Shown in pieces: positions 6,446 to 11,285 of a DNA stretch of 11,285 bases. The notes beneath the pieces are model-generated. The model did no database searches. It had not been told where the DNA came from and was given only the letters and a program-made list of their open reading frames with translations. The DNA lies in contig CAAFRY010000296.1 of the NCBI GenBank assembly GCA_900765525.1, positions 1 through 11,285 on the forward strand, read 5' to 3'. This DNA comes from an uncultured Blautia sp. (lineage in GTDB: Bacteria; Bacillota; Clostridia; Lachnospirales; Lachnospiraceae). Within the stretch, counting starts at the first letter, position 1, and each line of letters begins with the position of its first letter. The position numbers were made by a program, and so were the translations under genes.

Positions 6446-8569
6446 ACATTATTTGAAACAGTATTTAGTGGAAATGACGCTGTCTATGGTCTGACAGAAA
6501 AAGCAATCAGTGACGCCATTGCACAGCACGGCGCTGACAAGGCAATCAGCTTCCCAAACACAGCTTACAGCTTACCCTGCTACTATGCAGTAACAGGCGT
6601 AAAAGTAGGTACACTGGGAGAGCTGCAGACAGCTTTGGGTGTTGTAAAGACACTGATGACAAGAGAAAACAGAACTCATGACGTATTTATGTCAGGCGTA
6701 GCTACCGCTCTGTGCGCAGAATTTATCGAAGTATTAAAATATATTGACGGTGCTACACCATACGAAGAGCCTTGCTATGGACATCTTCCGGATGCTGTTA
6801 TCCGTGAGCTGGGTGTTCCCCTGGTAACAGGCGACATTCCAGGCGTTGCTGTTATTTTAGGAAAAGCTCCTACCACAGAAGAGGGCGTTGCCCTGGTTAA
6901 GAGCTATCAGGCACAGGGTATTCTGGTAACACTGGTTGGAGACATCATTGACCAGGTTCAGGAAGCCGGTATGAAGACAGGCGCAAACCTTCGTGTTATT
7001 CCTTTAGGTAAGGATGTAACCTCTGTAATCCACGTTGTATCTGTTGCGTTGAGAGCAGCTCTTATCTTTGGTAACATTACACCGGGAGATGCCGGAAACC
7101 TGATGAAGTACACCATGGAACGTGTACCTGCATTTGTTAACGCTTTCGCTCCGTTAAATGACGTTATCGTAGCTTGCGGTGCCGGCGCTATCGCATTAGG
7201 ATTCCCGGTTATCACAAACCAGGAAGGTGTTTCTGAAGTTCCCAAGAGCCTTATCTGCCAGAAAGACGTTAGCAAGTTCAATGCAACTTCTCTGGAGGCT
7301 CGTGACATTAAGATTAAGATTACAAACATTGATATTCCGGTTGCATTTGCTTCTGCATTCGAAGGTGAAATCATCCGTCGTGGCGATATGCAGGTTGAGT
7401 TCGACGGTTCCCGTGTGGACTGTGCCGAGCTGGTTCAGGCTGTGGAAGCTTCTGAGATTGAAGACCATAAGATTACCGTAGTTGGACCGGAAGCAGACGA
7501 TATGGAACTGGGAAGCAAGAACAGCATTGCTTATGTTGTTAAGGTTGCAGGCAAGAACATGCAGTCTGACTTTGAGCCGGTTATCGAGCGTAAGTTCCAC
7601 AACTACATCAACTGTATCGAAGGTGTATACCATACAGGACAGCGTGATATGCTTCGTATCCGTATCGGAAAAGAAGCTTTCAATGCAGGCTTCCGCATCA
7701 AACATATCGGAGAAGTTCTCTATGCTTCTGTTAAGAATGAATTTGACGCAGTTGTTGATAAATGTGAAGTTGTTATCTATACAGACCCGGCTGAATGTAC
7801 AAGAATTCGTCATGAGGTTGCTATTCCTACCTTTGACAAACGTGACGAGCGTCTGGATACACTGACAGATGAGTCTGTAGACGTATACTACAGCTGTATC
7901 CTGTGCCAGGCTTTCTCACCATCTCATGTATGCGTGGTTACACCAGAGCGTCTGGGATTGTGCGGTGCCGTTTCATGGCTGGATGCTAAGGCAACTCATC
8001 AGCTTGACCCCAACGGTCCTTGCCAGGAAATCACTAAAGAAAGACCAATCGATGAGAGAATCGGCGAGTATGAAGACGTTAACGAAGCTGTACAGAAATT
8101 CTCCCAGGGTGCATTACAGGATGTATCTCTGTACTCTATCATGGAGAAGCCAATGACTTCCTGCGGATGTTTCGAGTGTATCTGCGGTATTGAGCCATTC
8201 TCTAACGGTGTTGTTATCACAAACCGTGAGTATGCAGGCATGACTCCTCTTGGAATGACCTTCCCAGAGCTGGCTTCCATGACAGGCGGCGGTGTTCAGA
8301 CACCTGGATTCATGGGACATGGAAAACACTTCATCGCTTCTAAGAAGTTCATGAAGGCTGAGGGCGGAATCGAACGTATCGTTTGGATGCCTAAAGAACT
8401 GAAAGATACAGTAGCTGAGAGACTGAATAAGACTGCTAAGGAACTGTACGGAATCGATAACTTTACCGATATGGTAGGAGACGAGACCATTGCTACAGAC
8501 CCAGAAACTCTGGTAGCTTACCTGACCGAGAAGAATCATCCGGCTCTGTCTATGGACCCGATGATGTAA
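6443..8569 (+). CDS. acsB: Acetyl-CoA synthase catalytic subunit (CODH/ACS), 708 aa
   Basis: This enzyme condenses a corrinoid-bound methyl group, CO and coenzyme A to acetyl-CoA. It is the full-length bacterial form with the N-terminal domain that contacts CO dehydrogenase, unlike the shorter archaeal CdhC. All A-cluster ligands are present: Cys485, C488, C497 and C507 (YSCILC to GLCGAVSWLDAKA), with the Cys574-Gly575-Cys576 backbone site holding the distal nickel. Each cysteine is exactly 21 positions earlier than my recollection of Moorella numbering (506, 509, 518, 528, 595, 597). HTGQRD (397-402), GGGVQTPGFMG (615-625) and the C-terminal HPALSMDP are further hallmarks. Two additional cysteines, C579 and C581, follow the CGC. 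The start is TTG. It is the last gene before a 237-bp gap and so closes the acsA-cooC-acsB unit. Confidence 0.97.
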   Translation: MTLFETVFSGNDAVYGLTEKAISDAIAQHGADKAISFPNTAYSLPCYYAVTGVKVGTLGELQTALGVVKTLMTRENRTHDVFMSGVATALCAEFIEVLKYIDGATPYEEPCYGHLPDAVIRELGVPLVTGDIPGVAVILGKAPTTEEGVALVKSYQAQGILVTLVGDIIDQVQEAGMKTGANLRVIPLGKDVTSVIHVVSVALRAALIFGNITPGDAGNLMKYTMERVPAFVNAFAPLNDVIVACGAGAIALGFPVITNQEGVSEVPKSLICQKDVSKFNATSLEARDIKIKITNIDIPVAFASAFEGEIIRRGDMQVEFDGSRVDCAELVQAVEASEIEDHKITVVGPEADDMELGSKNSIAYVVKVAGKNMQSDFEPVIERKFHNYINCIEGVYHTGQRDMLRIRIGKEAFNAGFRIKHIGEVLYASVKNEFDAVVDKCEVVIYTDPAECTRIRHEVAIPTFDKRDERLDTLTDESVDVYYSCILCQAFSPSHVCVVTPERLGLCGAVSWLDAKATHQLDPNGPCQEITKERPIDERIGEYEDVNEAVQKFSQGALQDVSLYSIMEKPMTSCGCFECICGIEPFSNGVVITNREYAGMTPLGMTFPELASMTGGGVQTPGFMGHGKHFIASKKFMKAEGGIERIVWMPKELKDTVAERLNKTAKELYGIDNFTDMVGDETIATDPETLVAYLTEKNHPALSMDPMM

Positions 8570-8588
8570 TCAGAAAAGGTTTTATATT

Positions 8589-8624
8589 GGAAATGGGAGC
8601 CCTGGAAAGGGGACTCCCGTTTCC
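8589..8624 (+). terminator. Hairpin after acsB, possible weak terminator
   Basis: GGAAATGGGAG (8589-8599) pairs with CTCCCGTTTCC (8614-8624) over 11 bp with one wobble, and a CCCT/AGGG pairing can extend it inward. Only TGCTTTA follows, so the T-run is poor. It may partly end acsB transcripts or protect their 3' ends. Confidence 0.5.
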
Positions 8625-8669
8625 TGCTTTACGGGATAGTAGATGAAAAAAGTCTAGTATTTTAGAAGC

Positions 8670-8699
8670 TTGTCAATTTGGCTTAAATTGTAGTATAAT
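8670..8699 (+). promoter_or_regulatory. Strong sigma-A promoter of acsD-acsC
   Basis: TTGTCA (8670-8675), an 18-nt spacer and a perfect TATAAT (8694-8699) make a near-consensus promoter. The start is expected near 8706, which leaves a leader of about 100 nt before acsD. The corrinoid protein genes therefore probably have transcription independent of acsA-acsB. Confidence 0.75.
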
Positions 8700-8745
8700 G
8701 TAGGCGGCAGCGGGGATTGCCATTACCCATTGCCGGCTATGTAAA

Positions 8746-8772
8746 TAGAAGGTATGTTTTCCCTATCTTCTA
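8746..8772 (+). repeat. Stem-loop in the acsD leader
   Basis: TAGAAGGTA (8746-8754) pairs with TATCTTCTA (8764-8772) over 9 bp with one G-U wobble around a 9-nt loop. It lies within the predicted 5' leader, 18 nt before the AAGGAGG. No T-run follows, so a role in stability or translation is more likely than termination. Confidence 0.5.
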
Positions 8773-8790
8773 GGAACAGAAATAATTATG

Positions 8791-8809
8791 AAGGAGGCTA
8801 ATGGAAATG
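8791..8809 (+). promoter_or_regulatory. Ribosome site deciding the acsD start
   Basis: AAGGAGG at 8791-8797 leaves only 3 nt to the ATG at 8801 but 9 nt to the in-frame ATG at 8807. The latter spacing is normal, so the protein should begin MPFNQ, not MEMPF. Confidence 0.75.
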
Positions 8810-9745
8810 CCGTTTAATCAGAAACCACAGAAATTCAATGCAAACATCAATACAGTTGAAATCGGCTGCGGGGACAAAGCAATTAAAATTGGAGGAGAAT
8901 GCACATTCCCTTTCTACAGCTTTGATGCGCCAGCTGAGAATGCGCCTAAGATTGGTGTAGAGATTTCAGACCTGGGTCTGTCCAAAGTTCCTGGAATCCA
9001 GAAATTCTACGAAGGTGCAACAACCATGGGAGAGATTGCTAAGAGAGCAGAATCCATGGAAGGAGCTGATTTTGTTTGCCTGCGTCTGGAGGGAGGAGAC
9101 CCCAACGGCGAAGACAAATCTGTTGAAGAATTAGTAGAAGTGGTAAAAGAAGTAGCTGAAGCCGTTACCGGACCACTGGTAGTGGAAGGCTGCAAAAATG
9201 TAGAAAAGGATACTGTATTGCTTCCTAAGGTTGCCGAAGTTTTACAGGGTAAAAACGCATTAGTTCTTTCAGCAAGAGAAGAAGATTACAAGGCTGTAGG
9301 TGCTGCTGCAGGTCTTGCTTACAACCAGAAGGTTGGCGCAGAGTCTGCCGTTGACATCAACCTTGCAAAACAGTTAAACGTTGTAATGACTCAGTTAGGC
9401 GTTAAAGCACAGGATATTGTGATGAACGTTGGTTCTGCTGCTGTAGGATATGGTTTTGAGTATGTAGTTTCTACTATGGACCGTATCAAAGGTGCCGCTC
9501 TGGCCCAGAACGATAACATGCTGCAGATGCCTATTATCACAGCTGTTGCTGATGACTCCTGGGGCGTAAAAGAAGCTATGTCCACAGAAGAAGAAATGCC
9601 GGAATGGGGACCATTAGAGGATAGAGGTATCAGTATGGAGGTTCAGACAGCTGCTGCTGTTTTAGCCTGCGGTTCTGACGCTGTTGTTCTGAAACATCCT
9701 CAGTCTGTTGCAACAATCTCTAAAATGATTAAAGAATTAATGTAA
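8807..9745 (+). CDS. acsD: Corrinoid iron-sulfur protein small subunit, 312 aa
   Basis: AcsD is the small (delta) subunit of the corrinoid iron-sulfur protein. It forms a TIM-barrel partner of AcsC, helps cradle the cobalamin and lacks its own iron-sulfur cluster. Recognisable family segments are LRLEGGDPNG (92-101), GPLVVEGC (122-129), DINLAKQLN (183-191) and GYGFEY (214-219). The C-terminal region with WG, RGI and LKHP (295-298) also matches. Length is close to the Moorella protein. It is followed after 25 nt by acsC, the usual AcsD-AcsC pairing, and is preceded by its own promoter and leader. In the complex it accepts methyl from methyl-tetrahydrofolate through AcsE and passes it to AcsB. 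The start is discussed under the ribosome site entry. Confidence 0.95.
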   Translation: MPFNQKPQKFNANINTVEIGCGDKAIKIGGECTFPFYSFDAPAENAPKIGVEISDLGLSKVPGIQKFYEGATTMGEIAKRAESMEGADFVCLRLEGGDPNGEDKSVEELVEVVKEVAEAVTGPLVVEGCKNVEKDTVLLPKVAEVLQGKNALVLSAREEDYKAVGAAAGLAYNQKVGAESAVDINLAKQLNVVMTQLGVKAQDIVMNVGSAAVGYGFEYVVSTMDRIKGAALAQNDNMLQMPIITAVADDSWGVKEAMSTEEEMPEWGPLEDRGISMEVQTAAAVLACGSDAVVLKHPQSVATISKMIKELM

Positions 9746-9770
9746 TTGTAAAACAGGAGGATAAATAGAA

Positions 9771-11117
9771 ATGGCTTTAACTGGTATTCAAATCTTTAAA
9801 ATGACACCAAAGAAAAACTGTAAAGAGTGCGGCTGCCCTACATGTATGGCATTTGCTATGAAGGTTGCCCAGGGCGCATTGGAAATCTCCAAATGTCCAC
9901 ACATGTCTGATGAAGCTTTAGCAGAGTTATCTGAGGCTACTGCTCCGCCAATGAAGACTATCAAAATTGGCGCAGGCGAGAACGAATACACCTTAGGCGG
10001 TGAGACTGTTCTGTTCAGACATGAGAAAACTTATGTCAGCAAGACAAGATACGCTGTAGCTATCTGCACATGCATGGATGACGCTGCAGTTGACGCTAAG
10101 CTGGCTGAGGCTCAGAAAGTGGATTACGACCGTATCGGTGAAAGAATGCATGTAGAGCTGATTTACGTGAATTACGAAGAAGGTGCTGACAAAGACCGTT
10201 ATGTAGAAATGGTGAAAAAAGCAGCAGCTCTTGGTAAGACATTAATCCTGGGCTGTAAAGATGCAGAGGTTGCAAAGGCAGCTCTTGAGGTTTGCAAAGA
10301 TTCCAAACCGGTTCTCAATGGTGCTACAGCAGCTAACTACGCTGCAATGAATGACATTGCCAAAGAAGCAGGTGTTGTTCTGGGCGTATCCGGCGCAGAT
10401 TTAAATGAAATCTACGATACAGTTGCAGCTCTTGAGAAAGCAGGAAATAAGAATTTAGTTATTGATTCCACAGGAAGCACAGTAAAGGAAACCTTTGGAA
10501 ATACAGTACAGATTCGTCGTGCTGCTTTGAAAGACCAGGATAGAACTTTCGGTTATCCAACCATCGTAAACCTGGCCGCAGTTGCTCACGGAGACAGAAC
10601 TCTGCAGCAGGCTCTTTCTTCCGTATTTACTGTTAAATACGCTTCCATCGTTGTTATGGAAACACTGGACTATGCGGAGGCTCTTCCTCTGTTCGGTTTA
10701 AGACAGAACGTATTTACAGACCCACAGAAGCCAATGAGAGTTGAGCCGGGCGTATACCCGATGAACGGTGCGGATGAAAATTCTCTGTGCCTGACAACCG
10801 TTGACTTTGCTCTTACATATTTCCTGGTGTCAGGAGAGCTGGAACGTTCCGGAGTTCCCTGCAACCTGATTATCTCTGATGCAGGCGGACTTTCTGTTCT
10901 GACAGCATGGGCTGCCGGAAAACTGTCCTCTACTTCTGTAGCAACTTACATCAAAGAGAATGTAGAAGACAAAGTTAAATGCAGAAAGCTGGTTATTCCA
11001 GGTAAAGTTGCCGTACTGAAGGGCGATATTGAATCCAAGCTGCCAGGCTGGGAAATCATCGTTGCTCCTCTGGAAGCTGTACAGCTTGTGAAGTTCCTGA
11101 AAGATTTCAACGCTTAA
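9771..11117 (+). CDS. acsC: Corrinoid iron-sulfur protein large subunit, 448 aa
   Basis: AcsC is the large (gamma) subunit that carries both the base-off cobalamin and a low-potential 4Fe-4S cluster used to re-reduce cobalt. The N-terminal cluster domain has Cys17, Cys20, Cys25 and Cys42 (NCKECGCPTC onward), the classic spacing. A TIM-barrel middle follows (QIRR 247-250, FGYPTI 260-265, RQNVFTDP 311-318). The C-terminal Rossmann-like B12 domain has DAGGLSVLTAW (370-380) and IPGKVAVLKG (409-418). Length matches the family. AGGAGG (9755-9760) lies 10 nt before the ATG. No acsE methyltransferase gene lies next to it within this window. The product is the methyl carrier between MetF's product and AcsB. 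Confidence 0.96.
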   Translation: MALTGIQIFKMTPKKNCKECGCPTCMAFAMKVAQGALEISKCPHMSDEALAELSEATAPPMKTIKIGAGENEYTLGGETVLFRHEKTYVSKTRYAVAICTCMDDAAVDAKLAEAQKVDYDRIGERMHVELIYVNYEEGADKDRYVEMVKKAAALGKTLILGCKDAEVAKAALEVCKDSKPVLNGATAANYAAMNDIAKEAGVVLGVSGADLNEIYDTVAALEKAGNKNLVIDSTGSTVKETFGNTVQIRRAALKDQDRTFGYPTIVNLAAVAHGDRTLQQALSSVFTVKYASIVVMETLDYAEALPLFGLRQNVFTDPQKPMRVEPGVYPMNGADENSLCLTTVDFALTYFLVSGELERSGVPCNLIISDAGGLSVLTAWAAGKLSSTSVATYIKENVEDKVKCRKLVIPGKVAVLKGDIESKLPGWEIIVAPLEAVQLVKFLKDFNA

Positions 11118-11126
11118 TGTTTGCAT

Positions 11127-11149
11127 AAACAGCTTATGGCAGGCTGTTT
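11127..11149 (+). repeat. Stem-loop just after acsC
   Basis: AAACAGC (11127-11133) is perfectly complementary to GCTGTTT (11143-11149) with a 9-nt loop, starting 10 nt after the acsC stop. The T-run of the 3' arm is itself only three bases and GGGAG follows, so termination would be weak. It may combine with the next hairpin. Confidence 0.4.
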
Positions 11150-11189
11150 GGGAGAGGGCGGCCCGGTAATACGGGCCGGCTCTTGTCCC
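11150..11189 (+). terminator. GC-rich hairpin, possible end of acsD-acsC transcripts
   Basis: GGCCCG (11160-11165) pairs perfectly with CGGGCC (11172-11177) around a GTAATA loop. The stem can extend imperfectly outward to GGG (11150-11152) with CCC (11187-11189). The 3' side is CTCTTGTCCC, not a T-run, so this is a poor intrinsic terminator, but it is the strongest fold after acsC. Confidence 0.42.
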
Positions 11190-11205
11190 GTCTCAATCAG
11201 ATGTT

Positions 11206-11251
11206 CTTCTGAAATTTCCCTTATTTTAGAAAACACAGGGAAATTCAGAAG
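11206..11251. repeat. 15-bp inverted repeat upstream of the next gene's promoter
   Basis: The left arm at 11206-11221 (CTTCTGAAATTTCCCT) and the right arm at 11237-11251 (AGGGAAATTCAGAAG) are complementary over 15 bp with one extra A in the left arm. The spacer is 15 nt. No T-run follows on either strand. The right arm ends 9 nt before a TTGACA element, so it could be a regulator-binding site or a read-through RNA hairpin. Confidence 0.6.
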
Positions 11252-11260
11252 GTGAATAGA

Positions 11261-11285
11261 TTGACAATAAAAAGGTTTAATAATA
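11261..11285 (+). promoter_or_regulatory. Probable promoter cut by the window edge
   Basis: A perfect -35 box, TTGACA (11261-11266), is followed by AT-rich DNA. A 17-nt spacer ends at 11283 and the window's last two bases are TA, as expected for the first bases of a TATAAT box. The gene it would serve lies beyond the window. Confidence 0.5.

Noticed and set aside
6424..6456. Ten-codon reading frame overlapping the acsB start
   Set aside because: It starts at an ATG with no ribosome site of its own and the peptide is trivial. It arises from the acsB ribosome binding region.
7227..8156. Plus-strand overlapping frames within acsB
   Set aside because: They lie in another frame of a gene with fully conserved protein sequence and show no family resemblance or ribosome sites.

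Overview
This window is the heart of a Wood-Ljungdahl (reductive acetyl-CoA) pathway locus from an anaerobic acetogenic Firmicute. Protein style, strong AGGAGG ribosome binding sites and mid-range base composition suggest a Lachnospiraceae acetogen, perhaps Blautia-like. The genus is an inference, not proven by the sequence.

Layout. On the minus strand at the left edge sits a complete aldo/keto reductase gene (39-875) with its own promoter. It is divergent from the acetogenesis genes and probably unrelated to them. An AT-rich stretch of about 400 bp (876-1273) full of A-tracts follows and ends in a strong sigma-A promoter (1173-1201). Downstream on the plus strand come a small His/Cys-rich probable metal-binding protein (1274-1606) and a CooT-family nickel-binding protein (1610-1792) that almost touch, then a methylenetetrahydrofolate reductase (metF, 1849-2766) and a CooC-type nickel-insertion ATPase (2795-3565). 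A terminator-like hairpin and two more stem-loops (3580-3691) separate these from the CO dehydrogenase gene (acsA, 3733-5625), a second CooC-type ATPase (5655-6422) and full-length acetyl-CoA synthase (acsB, 6443-8569, TTG start). After a second intergenic region with a hairpin, a near-consensus promoter (8670-8699) and a leader of about 100 nt come the two subunits of the corrinoid iron-sulfur protein, acsD (8807-9745) and acsC (9771-11117). The right edge holds hairpins, a 15-bp inverted repeat and a TTGACA element that looks like the -35 of the next gene's promoter.

How they work together. MetF makes methyl-tetrahydrofolate. A methyltransferase (AcsE, not in this window) would move the methyl group to the cobalamin of AcsC/AcsD. 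AcsA reduces CO2 to CO at its Ni-Fe-S C-cluster. AcsB joins methyl, CO and CoA at its Ni-Ni-Fe4S4 A-cluster. The other four genes look like the nickel supply line: the His/Cys-rich protein and CooT as nickel binders, and two CooC paralogues as ATP-driven insertion factors, one before acsA and one between acsA and acsB.

The enzymes are known families with intact active-site residues. The less explored parts are the His/Cys-rich partner of CooT, the structured leaders before acsA and acsD, the lack of a metV gene beside metF, and the inverted repeat at the right edge.
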